A stretch of 64,000 nucleotides of DNA from CAYWVO01 sp964461835 (GTDB lineage Bacteria > Zixibacteria > MSB-5A5 > WJJR01 > JAJRUJ01), in assembly GCA_964461835.1 (NCBI GenBank), contig CAYWVO010000001.1, positions 211,814-275,813 on the forward strand, in the 5' to 3' direction. A program made the translations under genes and the position numbers. The notes beneath the pieces were generated by a model. It made no database searches. It saw nothing but the letters and a program-made list of their open reading frames with translations, and was not told where the DNA came from. Below are positions 41,508 to 50,246 of this stretch, in pieces; position 1 is the stretch's first letter; each line of letters begins with the position of its first letter.

Positions 41508-41640
41508 CGTTCTCTCACATTTTTCGGGAATTACTCGGGAAGAAAGCAATTATTGGTGGGTAATGGCTTGTGGAATGATGGTTCTGTGGATAAAGCTGTC
41601 ACGTTTAACGGGTTGGACCGCGTCCCAACCGCGATTCCGC

Positions 41641-41670
41641 TTGACAGCCGGCAACACAGAGGAATATTTT
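41641..41670 (+). promoter_or_regulatory. Sigma-70-type promoter of the duplicated-domain lipoprotein
   Basis: Perfect TTGACA (41641-41646), 18-base spacer, TATTTT (41665-41670), about 40 bases before the start codon. Confidence 0.6.
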
Positions 41671-41711
41671 GCGTTATAGTGTGTTTTGTCACAGATGCGG
41701 GGAGGAGTCGT

Positions 41712-42974
41712 ATGCGTAAGTGGTTCACGGCGGTTAGTCTGGGTGTGTTCGCTTTCACGGCGGTTGTGCTTTCGGGTTGTATGATCGATCCTCCGACCGA
41801 ACCAAACCGAATCGCCAATATTCTCACCTTAGATGCAGATGCGTTGGAAAAACTGCCCTCGGGATACGTCTATGAGGGCTGGCTGGTCACGGGATCACTG
41901 AACGATGAGAGCGAATTTGTCCCCGACGACCCCAGCACGTGGGAGAGGTTTGGGAGATTTAACTGGGATAAGTACACGTCGTCGCCGCTGCTGGCCGGCA
42001 CGGATACACCGATGGAGAACCGCTTTGACGCCCAGGTTAATATCCTGGAATTCGACCGGATCTTTATCACGATCACGATCGAAGACGAAGACAGCACGGA
42101 GGTCAGTTCCGGGATTGTAATCCTGCAAGGCGAAATCGACGAGGTCAATGATAACTGCGATTTGCAGCACCCAATTAGCACCGCGGATATCAGCGACTTC
42201 AACCAATGGACCCAGGAAATTACGTTCTGGGTTTACAGTCAATCGGACGGTGACTGGTGGGACGATGAGAACGCCGGCTACGGCATCTGGTTCGGTGAGC
42301 CGGAGTCGTTGGACGTCGTGCGGAGTGATACGTTAGATTCGGTGCGCTTGTGCTTTGTCGAGGAGGATTGGGACACGTGTGAAGAAGGAATCAGCTGGGA
42401 AGATGCTGATTCGATTCACTACGATATCTTTACCTGGGTCGATTCTGCAGCCGATACCGTTGTCAATCCGTCACTGGAAACTCTGCCTAACGCCGTAGAC
42501 GGCTGGTCCTACGAAGCCTGGATCACTTTTACGGAAGATTCACCATTGCAGGATCCTCTCTCGCTAGGGCGGTTCAAAACGGCAGAAAGTGCAGATGATG
42601 ATTCATCGTATTGCATCAAGAGTCAGTATGATCGCAACTTCACGGTCCCTGGAGAGGATTTCTTCCAAAATGTCCCGGTCTTCGGGGAATTGGATGTCGT
42701 CAACAATGAGTACGTCGACAATCTCTACGTAACGGTGGAGCCCGATCCGGACTTCGACGAGGACAGCCCATTCTGGCAATTAATTATATTCTCTGCACCC
42801 GTACCAGACCCGCGAGATTTTTATCCCGCTACCGGCACCGGATCGTTATCTGATACGCCGGCTCAATACCAATTCCTGATGGTCGTGCGGGACATTGGGT
42901 ATGAACTGAACATGGGCTATCGTTGGCCGACAATGCATATCGACTTCGAACGGGAAATGCTGGCCGGGGAATAA
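41712..42974 (+). CDS. Large lipoprotein with an internally duplicated domain
   Basis: 420 residues from ATG 41712, preceded by GGGGAGGAG. Signal peptide ends in lipobox VLSGC. Two copies of one beta domain can be seen: GYVYEGWLVTGS...RFGRFNWDKY (residues ~45-95) and GWSYEAWITFTED...SLGRFKTAES (~260-310), each followed by strands with similar layout (FDRIFITITIED and DNLYVTVEPD). This resembles the anti-sigma-K-like/anchor domains of uncultured FCB genomes, but no function is known. Acidic, Trp/Tyr-rich mature part. A strong terminator follows. Confidence 0.78.
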   Translation: MRKWFTAVSLGVFAFTAVVLSGCMIDPPTEPNRIANILTLDADALEKLPSGYVYEGWLVTGSLNDESEFVPDDPSTWERFGRFNWDKYTSSPLLAGTDTPMENRFDAQVNILEFDRIFITITIEDEDSTEVSSGIVILQGEIDEVNDNCDLQHPISTADISDFNQWTQEITFWVYSQSDGDWWDDENAGYGIWFGEPESLDVVRSDTLDSVRLCFVEEDWDTCEEGISWEDADSIHYDIFTWVDSAADTVVNPSLETLPNAVDGWSYEAWITFTEDSPLQDPLSLGRFKTAESADDDSSYCIKSQYDRNFTVPGEDFFQNVPVFGELDVVNNEYVDNLYVTVEPDPDFDEDSPFWQLIIFSAPVPDPRDFYPATGTGSLSDTPAQYQFLMVVRDIGYELNMGYRWPTMHIDFEREMLAGE

Positions 42975-42999
42975 CGGTCAGCACACCCTGAGATTTGCC

Positions 43000-43028
43000 A
43001 AACGGCCACGGATTTTCGTGGCCGTTTT
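43000..43028 (+). terminator. Rho-independent terminator after the duplicated-domain lipoprotein
   Basis: Perfect 11-bp stem AAACGGCCACG (43000-43010) / CGTGGCCGTTT (43017-43027), six-base loop, ending TTTTGC. Confidence 0.88.
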
Positions 43029-43146
43029 GCTGTCTGAAAACGTATTCGCAAACCCAGCATAAATGATCGGCCGGCGTGGCCCTGGGCTTCGCCTCCGCCG
43101 CGGTGGATTTCCAGGGCGTTGCTATGAAAAAATCCCGCCGCTCCCA

Positions 43147-43327
43147 GAACGCTTCGCGTTCCGGCAAACCAAGCGCCCCCCGCCCCAAAATGGATTCCGG
43201 ATCAAGTCCGGAATGACAGAATCCAAAGGACTCCCAAATCCCACATACGTACCCCGTTAAAGCGGGGTCGACCGGGTGCCCAGGACTTATTTTGAAATAA
43301 GATTCCGTGCCCCACCGGAACGGTGGG
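43147..43327. repeat. Cluster of short palindromes in a gene-free region
   Basis: Between 42975 and 43361 there is no gene. Five hairpins follow each other: GAACGC-TTC-GCGTTC (43147-43161), a dispersed repeat (43183-43219), ACCCCG-TTAAAG-CGGGGT (43251-43268), CTTATTT-TG-AAATAAG (43286-43301) and CCCACCG-GAA-CGGTGGG (43311-43327). The last may also act as terminator for the minus-strand gene that ends at 43362. Confidence 0.7.
43183..43219 (+). repeat. Dispersed palindromic repeat, copy 1
   Basis: CCCCAAAATGG, arm ATTCCGGA, loop TCAAG, arm TCCGGAAT, GACA. The same unit occurs in inverted orientation at 63928-63964 with identical flanks and loop; arm differences are compensatory. Confidence 0.8.
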
Positions 43328-43361
43328 TTATAGAAATTGTATAGCTTTTGGAACTCGCTCC

Positions 43362-45194
43362 CTATTTCAATAAGGTCATCTTGCGAGAGAGCACCAGCTC
43401 CCCGGCAGTCAACTGGTAGAAATAAATTCCCGATGGCAGGTTGAACGCATCCCAGGTGATCGAAACCGTGCCGGGATTAGAAAATCCTGCTTCGTAGTGT
43501 TGCTGCCGCCCGAGGATATCGAAAATTTCCAGTTCCCAGTCGCTGTTTTCCGGCAAAGTAAATCGGATAACCGTCTCGGCGTTGAACGGATTCGGATAAT
43601 TCTGGAATAGTTCGAACTGCGTCGGCGGATTATTCACCGTTCCGACTGGTTTGCGAAAAAGCAAGATTTGCGACCCGCGGTGAGTCCAGACCGGCGTCTC
43701 ACGCAAATCCAGATCGAGGTATTGGCTTTGGAAAGTCAACAGTGTCCCCTCCTCGGCGCCTTCGTCTCTGGTAGTGGTCGGGTCGTCCCCGTAGACATGC
43801 ACTAGCAGTCCACCGGCAGCCGTAGTAACCGCCTGCCCACACAAGATGCCGTCCTCATCAAACACCGAAACGCTGACATTGGCCGGCAGGACGCCGCCGG
43901 GATGCCAGAAATCGGAAACGAAACGGGTGACCGATAGATTGGCAACGTTGTTCACCACTTTGGGCGAACCGGACTCGGGGGGACAATTGTAATCCTCGGT
44001 CGGATATACCAGCGTACCGGGTTCATTCATGCGAATCCAATACCCGTGTCCCGGATACAGGCAGGTTAAGTCATTGAGTTCGGCCGGGCGGTCGCGATCG
44101 TATGTCCTGGCGCCGGTAACACATTCGAACCCAAAGGCATAGTCATACAACCCGGCGATACTGTTCCAGGCATGGTCCTTATGATCCGGTTCGTTCGGCA
44201 CGTAGGAGATCACGTTCCAGCCGGCGCATAATTCCAGCGGTCGATCCGGAGGAACCGGCAGGCCGGTGATGGACACCTTGTTGACGGTCCCGTCGGTATA
44301 TAGCCAGTACCCATGCTCGTTATCCATATATTCCAGGTCATTGAGTCCTGCCGGGCGGCTCGTATCCCAGGAAATTGCGCCATGACCGCAGAGAGAACTG
44401 ATAATCTGGTAATAATGGTTATCAATTGACTTCAACACCACTTCCCGCCGCTGATCTTCCACTTCGACATTGTAGGACATCAAGATCCAGGGCGCACACA
44501 AGGGAATGGTCTGGGTGCGGTAACAGGTAAAATGCAGATCTTCATTGAAAAAGGCGTGATTCATCCAGAAATTCTCGGCTTCGATCGGGCATTCACAGTT
44601 GATATAGAACGTAATTTCATCACCCGTCTCCGCACCTTCATCAAACATCGGCGTGGTGGACAAATCGTCGCCGTACACATGGATCACGTACTGCCCCGGC
44701 TCCTCTACCTGGGTGATCCCACAAAATGCGCCGTTCGGGTCGAACGCGGTGATTACATCTCCCGGTTGAAGCGGGTAACCTTCCAGTGTCGCATTGGTGC
44801 CCCAGTAGTCGACCACAGACGGGGTGACGACCGGTTGGGGCAATTCATCCAGCATCACGACGGCACCGGTTGCCGGCACGATCGTTTCTGGAAAGGTATT
44901 GGTGCAATGTCCGGAATAGTAAGCGCGCAGAATATAGGTGCCGGGATCGGCCTCAACACAGAAAACTCCGTCGACGTTGGCCTCGGTACTGCCGACAATC
45001 TGCCCATCGGGATAAGAATCCCACAATTCCACGGTCGCCGGTAGTGGCATCCCGGTATCACTTTCTACGGTGCCACAGATTACACTGCCGGTTGTTGGGG
45101 TGGCCGTAGCCGATAACGAGGCACTAAGCACTGACACCGTTAACACGAGTATCGGCACGAATCTCCGGTAGAAACCAATGGCCTTACCTTGCAT
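43362..45194 (-). CDS. Secreted multidomain protein with carboxypeptidase-regulatory-like domain and FlgD-like C-terminal domain
   Basis: 610 residues from ATG 45194, with GGAGGG upstream. Signal peptide (FVPILVLTVSVLSASLSATA). Residues ~35-105 form a carboxypeptidase-regulatory-like beta sandwich (GTVESDTGMPLPATVELWDS...PGTYILRAYY). The middle holds two copies of a 'CAGWNVISYV...GHGYWIRM' repeat (also seen as APWILMSYNV...EHGYWLYTD) and two copies of a segment ending 'VHVYGDDxxTT...DEGAExG', a duplicated extracellular domain rich in Cys. The C-terminus is the FlgD/Ig-type sorting domain (NYPNPFNAETVIRFTLP...GIYFYQLTAGEL...KMTLLK). No enzyme recognised. Confidence 0.87.
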   Translation of the reverse strand: MQGKAIGFYRRFVPILVLTVSVLSASLSATATPTTGSVICGTVESDTGMPLPATVELWDSYPDGQIVGSTEANVDGVFCVEADPGTYILRAYYSGHCTNTFPETIVPATGAVVMLDELPQPVVTPSVVDYWGTNATLEGYPLQPGDVITAFDPNGAFCGITQVEEPGQYVIHVYGDDLSTTPMFDEGAETGDEITFYINCECPIEAENFWMNHAFFNEDLHFTCYRTQTIPLCAPWILMSYNVEVEDQRREVVLKSIDNHYYQIISSLCGHGAISWDTSRPAGLNDLEYMDNEHGYWLYTDGTVNKVSITGLPVPPDRPLELCAGWNVISYVPNEPDHKDHAWNSIAGLYDYAFGFECVTGARTYDRDRPAELNDLTCLYPGHGYWIRMNEPGTLVYPTEDYNCPPESGSPKVVNNVANLSVTRFVSDFWHPGGVLPANVSVSVFDEDGILCGQAVTTAAGGLLVHVYGDDPTTTRDEGAEEGTLLTFQSQYLDLDLRETPVWTHRGSQILLFRKPVGTVNNPPTQFELFQNYPNPFNAETVIRFTLPENSDWELEIFDILGRQQHYEAGFSNPGTVSITWDAFNLPSGIYFYQLTAGELVLSRKMTLLK

Positions 45195-45503
45195 CTTTCC
45201 CTCCTTGGTAGTTGCACTTCCCTGAATGGTAAGTTCGACCAGAGGAATGACGGATAGCGGTCGAAGGAGCTATTCGACGCAGTACACCAGTATCGGAAGT
45301 AGACGACAAATCCATTTGCCCCGCGTTCCTCAGTCCAATTGACTTTCGGGGAAGTTATCGGTGAGCCGGAAAAAAACTTAAGGGGAGATGGGGTAATTGT
45401 TGGTGGGTCACGTCAGACCCCCTCCCCAGACGTACATTCTTGACATGTGCAATTTGCTCATTACCTTGTGGAATGGGGGATGTGGTTCAGGGCGGTGTCG
45501 GTT
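45195..45503. other. Divergent intergenic region of two secreted-protein genes
   Basis: 309 bases containing promoters for both directions. It carries AATTGTTGGTGGGT (45395-45408) and CTTGTGGAATG (45465-45475), both of which recur upstream of the lipoprotein at 41712. Confidence 0.5.
45440..45467 (+). promoter_or_regulatory. Candidate promoter of the LVIVD/dockerin protein
   Basis: TTGACA (45440-45445), 16-base spacer, TACCTT (45462-45467), about 36 bases before ATG 45504. Confidence 0.5.
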
Positions 45504-47495
45504 ATGCGACGAGTATTGCTCATTGTCTACCTTTCATCGATATTTTCGATAACCACTACGGTTTCCATCGCACAGGAAATTACCCTGGCACCCGTTGAGG
45601 TATTGTTTGATGGCATGCCCACAGATTTACACCAAACCGGAAACACCTTATTTCTCGCCGACCGCACCGGTGTACAATCGATCAATCTGACTGACCCAAA
45701 CAATCCGCAATTTACCGACCGGCTCATTTACCCAATCGGTGTCCAGGCGGTTGCGGGCGTGTCTTCTGCCGTAGCGTTATCGACCCTCGATTCCTTGTTT
45801 GTCTTCACTCATACTGATGGTTATTTTGGTGAGAAGACATTTGGTGAGGCCCTTACGGGTCCGCCCATTGAGCTTGCCGGCTGGCGCAACCGCATCTATT
45901 ACGCCGACCAAGCCGGCTGGGGAAGAATCACGCTTGCCGATCCCACAGCACCCACACGCGACTTTTATCAGAAGACTCCGTCACCAGTAACCGCTTTCGG
46001 CTTCTCTGATGATTCGCTATTTGTTGGCCGCCAGGATGGCACGATTCTGACCTACCATATTCAGGGCACACCGCAGGCCGTTGATGCCTCTTTCTCGCAA
46101 GCCAATATATCCGCGATAGTTCTCGACCAGACTTCCCTGGCCGTTGCCGCTGAAGATTCGGGGGTGTTCATCCTTGATTACTCTGCTCTGCCACACCCGG
46201 AGGAGGTTGGCAGGTTCTATTCGTACAGCCCGATTCGGGATCTCGCTATTGAAGGACACTATTTGGTCGCCGCCGACAGTACCCGTGGCCTTTTAGTTCT
46301 GGAGTGGCTTGACCGCACTGCTCCTACCCTCATCGCCGGCAATGGCCTTAGCGGCCTCTGGGAGATTGCCAATACTGACCGCTATCTGGCCGCGATTGGT
46401 GATTCCGGCTTGATGATATTTGACATCCGGAATCCCATTTCATCATTGCCTATCAGTCAGGTTAGAACCGGCGGCAAACTCACCGATGCCACAACTCGGG
46501 GGGATTTGGGAATTTTGGCACTGTCAGGCAATGGCATTGAATTGTACTCAATCGAACCGCCTGCGCAATCCTCCCTGCTCTCCCGCACCACGTTCCCGGG
46601 CGTTGTTAGTGGCTTAGATGCCACGGGTGATTTTCTGGCATTTGCCGCTGGTGATTCGGGTCTGGTGGTCTGGGACATCTCTGATCCGACCGCCCCGGTC
46701 GAGATTTTTCGGCGGACAACGATTGGTTTTGCCCACGACGTCGTCCTCGATGCATCGCGGATTCTGGTTGCCGACGGCGGAGAAGGGTTCAGCATCTTCA
46801 TCATGGACGGAGGTGAAATCCGCTTGGCCGGTGGCCGGGCAACCAGGGCTGGGGCGACGGACGCGGCAGTCCGCAATGACATCGCTTTACTGGCCGGCCC
46901 GGAGCTGGGCGTAGCCCTGTTCGATATCTCATTCCCTTTCAAACCAGAAGAGCTGGGCACCTTGACGTTTACCGGTCACGTACAGGATATTCATCTCGCC
47001 GGGCGGTTGATGTTTGTCGCTGCCGATACTGCCGGCGTTTCCGTATACGATATCTCTCATCCGCCTACCCCACTGCTGATCGCTTCCTGGAATGATTTTC
47101 CAGCGGCGCAGGAAATCTTCACCAGGGGGAACATTGTGTACGTGTTGGACGATTCCCTCGGGGTTGCGGCAGTCGATAACCGCATCCCAACCAAACCGCA
47201 CATTATGTCAACCCTGGACCTCTCCGATCCGGCGGTAGCCGGGGGGATCACGGAAAATGCGGTTCTCATTGCCGGTGAGCAGTATGCCCTGGTTTTTGCG
47301 GAATCTCCCCCGGCAATCATTGGGGACCTCGACGAGGATGGGCAGATATCTCTGACGGATGCAGTCTGGATGGTCAATTACATATTTCGCGGTGGAATGG
47401 CGCCCCTTCGACCGGCCGCCGCGGATTTGAACAATGATGGTCGGGTGAATCTGATTGATTTGGTGCTCCTGGTGCAACAAGTCTTCTACGCATAA
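45504..47495 (+). CDS. Secreted LVIVD-repeat beta-propeller protein with C-terminal dockerin domain
   Basis: 663 residues from ATG 45504, where a signal peptide begins (MRRVLLIVYLSSIFSITTTVSIAQ). The body is built of LVIVD-type propeller repeats, each ending in a 'V(F/Y/W)DISDPxxP' segment (VQSINLTDPNNPQ, VWDISDPTAPVEI, ALFDISFPFKPEEL, VYDISHPPTPLLI). The last ~60 residues are a type I dockerin with two calcium loops (GDLDEDGQISLTDAVWMVNYIF, DLNNDGRVNLIDLVLLVQQVF; each under a loop-helix unit). Likely a cell-surface or extracellular binding protein attached through its dockerin; no cohesin is in the window. Confidence 0.9.
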   Translation: MRRVLLIVYLSSIFSITTTVSIAQEITLAPVEVLFDGMPTDLHQTGNTLFLADRTGVQSINLTDPNNPQFTDRLIYPIGVQAVAGVSSAVALSTLDSLFVFTHTDGYFGEKTFGEALTGPPIELAGWRNRIYYADQAGWGRITLADPTAPTRDFYQKTPSPVTAFGFSDDSLFVGRQDGTILTYHIQGTPQAVDASFSQANISAIVLDQTSLAVAAEDSGVFILDYSALPHPEEVGRFYSYSPIRDLAIEGHYLVAADSTRGLLVLEWLDRTAPTLIAGNGLSGLWEIANTDRYLAAIGDSGLMIFDIRNPISSLPISQVRTGGKLTDATTRGDLGILALSGNGIELYSIEPPAQSSLLSRTTFPGVVSGLDATGDFLAFAAGDSGLVVWDISDPTAPVEIFRRTTIGFAHDVVLDASRILVADGGEGFSIFIMDGGEIRLAGGRATRAGATDAAVRNDIALLAGPELGVALFDISFPFKPEELGTLTFTGHVQDIHLAGRLMFVAADTAGVSVYDISHPPTPLLIASWNDFPAAQEIFTRGNIVYVLDDSLGVAAVDNRIPTKPHIMSTLDLSDPAVAGGITENAVLIAGEQYALVFAESPPAIIGDLDEDGQISLTDAVWMVNYIFRGGMAPLRPAAADLNNDGRVNLIDLVLLVQQVFYA

Positions 47496-47573
47496 CCACC
47501 ATTCATTTTCCTCGTAGGAATCCAGCTTAATCGACGTATACTGCGGTACCCACGCGAGACAGAGTGTGGATTT

Positions 47574-48494
47574 ATGATGCCAACGCGCCGTCAACATATT
47601 CTAGCTGATATCGGATTATTCTATGCGTCCGCTGTCTGGGGCGCGACGTTTGTGGTCGTGAAGGACGTTTTGCAGGACGTGCATCCGGTGGCCCTGGTTG
47701 GTTACCGGTTTTTACTCGCTGGGGCATTGCTGGCCTGCTTTCAGGCAGCCACCCGGCGACCGATTCTGGCAGGATTTCGCCACGTCCTGCCGGTCGCGTT
47801 CATTCTCTGGATGTTGTATATCCCGCAGACAATTGGCCTGGGGATCACAACCGCGGCTAATTCCGGATTTATTACCGGGACGTTTGTCTTATTTGTCCCC
47901 CTGTTGATGCGCCCGCTCACCGGACACCGACCGGGGATGATTGATTTTCTGGCCAGCGTCGTCTCCTTAACCGGCCTGGGATTTCTCACCGGGGGTCTGA
48001 CCCGCATCAATCTTGGCGATGCGATAACGCTGATCGCCGCACTGGCCTACGCGCTGCACGTACTGCTCTCGGATAAGGCGATGAAGGCGGGGATCGATCC
48101 CTACGCCTTCTCGGGGCAGCAGTTTCTCTTCGTCGGGGCGGCGAGTATTCTTGTGTCAATCATCGGCGGTTTCCCCCTGAGCGTAGGCAGCGCTTCCGCT
48201 CTCTGGACCATTGTGTTTCTGGCAGTGTTTCCGACTCTGTCGGCTTTCGTGATTCAGATGATTGCGCAGCGAATTGCCACACCGGTGAAAGTGGCTTTGA
48301 TTTTTGCTCTGGAACCGCTTTTCGCCGGCGTTTTTGCCTGGACAATTGGCGGCGAACATCCAGCCTGGTTCGCCATCGTTGGCGGTTCCCTGATTTTCGG
48401 GGCATTGGTGCTCCACGGTCTGGTACAGGTTGGTAACCGAATGCGTCAGGTCAAATACCCAGCAGCCGGTGGCGTAAAAAACCCCCGATGCTGA
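47574..48494 (+). CDS. EamA-family (drug/metabolite transporter) permease
   Basis: 306 residues, about ten membrane helices in two EamA halves: FYASAVWGATFVVVKDVL...YRFLLAGALLA and ITLIAALAYALHVLLSDKAM...FPTLSAFVIQMIAQ...ALEPLFAGVFAW. The Glu-Pro in ALEPLFA is the conserved helix-9 motif. Probably exports an amino acid or related metabolite; substrate not predictable. ATG 47574 or 47577. Converges on the TldE-like gene with a hairpin between them. Confidence 0.92.
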   Translation: MMPTRRQHILADIGLFYASAVWGATFVVVKDVLQDVHPVALVGYRFLLAGALLACFQAATRRPILAGFRHVLPVAFILWMLYIPQTIGLGITTAANSGFITGTFVLFVPLLMRPLTGHRPGMIDFLASVVSLTGLGFLTGGLTRINLGDAITLIAALAYALHVLLSDKAMKAGIDPYAFSGQQFLFVGAASILVSIIGGFPLSVGSASALWTIVFLAVFPTLSAFVIQMIAQRIATPVKVALIFALEPLFAGVFAWTIGGEHPAWFAIVGGSLIFGALVLHGLVQVGNRMRQVKYPAAGGVKNPRC

Positions 48495-48510
48495 GTGCAC
48501 CGGGGTCCTT
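48481..48510. terminator. Hairpin between convergent genes
   Basis: CCCCG (48483-48487) pairs with CGGGG (48501-48505); T-containing tail CCTTTG on the plus strand and an A-run/T-run on the other side (GTAAAAAA). It overlaps the 3' end of the EamA gene. Confidence 0.55.
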
Positions 48511-48527
48511 TGTCATCTATTGGGAGC

Positions 48528-50246
48528 CTATTGTTCCGCCAGCGGTGAGGTCAACACCGGTGGCTTTTTGATTTTCGCTTCGGTTTTCTTTAATTCCAGT
48601 TCCTCAACCAGAAACGACGGCGTGACCACAGAGGCCGGCATCTCGTAGTCATTGCCGATCAGATAATGGTAAATGTGCGGTTCGCTGTCGGCCTGTAGAA
48701 TATCCCGCAGCGACCGAACCGTCACGTTGACGAATTCAAGGTTGCGCACCGGTTCCCGGCGCCCGCCCGCGTACACCTTGTACGCCTCCAGCGGTGGAGT
48801 GAGGGCACTTTGTCCGCCAACGCGTCCACCAAACATGCGCATGCCGGTCCGCGGTGCATTTAAATCCGTCAATTCCGTGACGACTAATCCATACTCTAAT
48901 TCAAATTCTTCCACCAGGGTCTGCATGGCGACGAACAAACTATCGGCTGAGGTACGTTCTGACGGTTCGACAATCAGATTACTGACTTTGGCGGTCACGC
49001 TTTTACTCACCGCACCGCGCGCGTGCCCGTTGGGTTCAGTGACTTTCTTCGTCGGCGCAACACCCAGGGGTATCGTCAATAACTTGCCGTTTCCGACCAA
49101 TTGTATCCGTTGCGGTTGTCCCCCGGCGTCGTCTACCTCATACGATCCCATCAGCGGCGCATCACCATATTTGTCCATCGTCGGGTCATCAAAGACATTG
49201 AAGAACGGCGGCAACACACGACGGCGGATTTTATTGGCCAGTTGTGGACCGTCGACCATGGCCCGCATGCGCTCATCGCCATAGGTTGGACTTGGCGCAT
49301 TGGCAATATTTCGTGCAAACAACTGCCGGAAAAATTCACCGGCTGCATCGCCGGTGAAGATTACGGGGCCGGAATATTCTTCCACTTCATCCGCCGCCAT
49401 GATCTCCTGGAACACGTCAGCCTTCCTGCGCACCCACGCTGCAAGTTCCTCTGGGGGCGGCAGTTGCGCAGTCCGCTTAACGATCAGTTGATCGGCGATG
49501 GAGACATCCCCACCATCTTTGTTTCTCCCGGCTAATTCAAGGTTGACGACAATCAGACGATCGCCCCGCAGCACACGCGCGTCCTTACTATTGACGAAAT
49601 ACTGATTTATCACCGCCCGATTGAGACGGAGGTCCGAACTTTCGATAGACGGGTAATCACGCAAGACCGCTGAGGCGCGCCGCACCAGTTCGGCCAGGCT
49701 GTCGGCGGGGATAGTAAATGCTTCGGGGGTATCGAAAAAGGATTGTGGCGGGATATTTAAGAAATCGGCGGGACGGTCCTTAATCACTCGCGTCTGCAGG
49801 AACGCCTTCTTTTTCGATAACGCCTTCAGTGCGTCTTTGTATGCCTCGTCCGTCTCCAGGTAAATGCGGTTGCGCAATGCATCGTAGTCATCGTCAATGA
49901 CGATGCGTGAATAATGCGGCCCACGGCTGCCGAATCCTGCGACAAAATTGGTGTTATCCAGGGTGTCACTGCCCACGCGGACCTCCACCGTCAGATACCG
50001 TTTCCGCTCATTATCGAATCGCTTGACCGATCCCAATGAGGCGTGCAGCGTAACATCCTGAACGTCATCGATGGTGTATGAAATGAAGTACGGCCGGGAC
50101 AATTCCTCCATCATTAACTTGGCCATATTGCGATCTATTTCATCGGACATTGCCCGAAACAGCAGGTCGCTGTCGACCTGTGCCGAAACACCGGCGGCGG
50201 CAACAAGCAAAACACCGCTCACCATGATTCGAAGAATAAAATTCAT
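48528..50246 (-). CDS. Exported TldE-like (TldD/PmbA family) protein lacking metal ligands
   Basis: 572 residues with signal peptide (MNFILRIMVSGVLLVAAAGVSAQ). Shares the whole layout of the next-upstream gene: N-terminal ferredoxin-like region, a central TldD-type core, and a C-terminal 'ILQADSEPHIYHYLIGNDYEMPASVVTPSFLVEELELKK'-like end, quoted here in parts (IGNDYEMPASVVTPSFLVEE). Where TldD has HExxGH the sequence is FFRQLFARNI near residue 302, and the C-terminal Cys is absent, so no catalytic metal site remains. The same division of labour exists in TldD/TldE heterodimers. Start overlaps the partner's stop by one base (TAATG) with GGAGGTG upstream. Confidence 0.85.
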   Translation of the reverse strand: MNFILRIMVSGVLLVAAAGVSAQVDSDLLFRAMSDEIDRNMAKLMMEELSRPYFISYTIDDVQDVTLHASLGSVKRFDNERKRYLTVEVRVGSDTLDNTNFVAGFGSRGPHYSRIVIDDDYDALRNRIYLETDEAYKDALKALSKKKAFLQTRVIKDRPADFLNIPPQSFFDTPEAFTIPADSLAELVRRASAVLRDYPSIESSDLRLNRAVINQYFVNSKDARVLRGDRLIVVNLELAGRNKDGGDVSIADQLIVKRTAQLPPPEELAAWVRRKADVFQEIMAADEVEEYSGPVIFTGDAAGEFFRQLFARNIANAPSPTYGDERMRAMVDGPQLANKIRRRVLPPFFNVFDDPTMDKYGDAPLMGSYEVDDAGGQPQRIQLVGNGKLLTIPLGVAPTKKVTEPNGHARGAVSKSVTAKVSNLIVEPSERTSADSLFVAMQTLVEEFELEYGLVVTELTDLNAPRTGMRMFGGRVGGQSALTPPLEAYKVYAGGRREPVRNLEFVNVTVRSLRDILQADSEPHIYHYLIGNDYEMPASVVTPSFLVEELELKKTEAKIKKPPVLTSPLAEQ

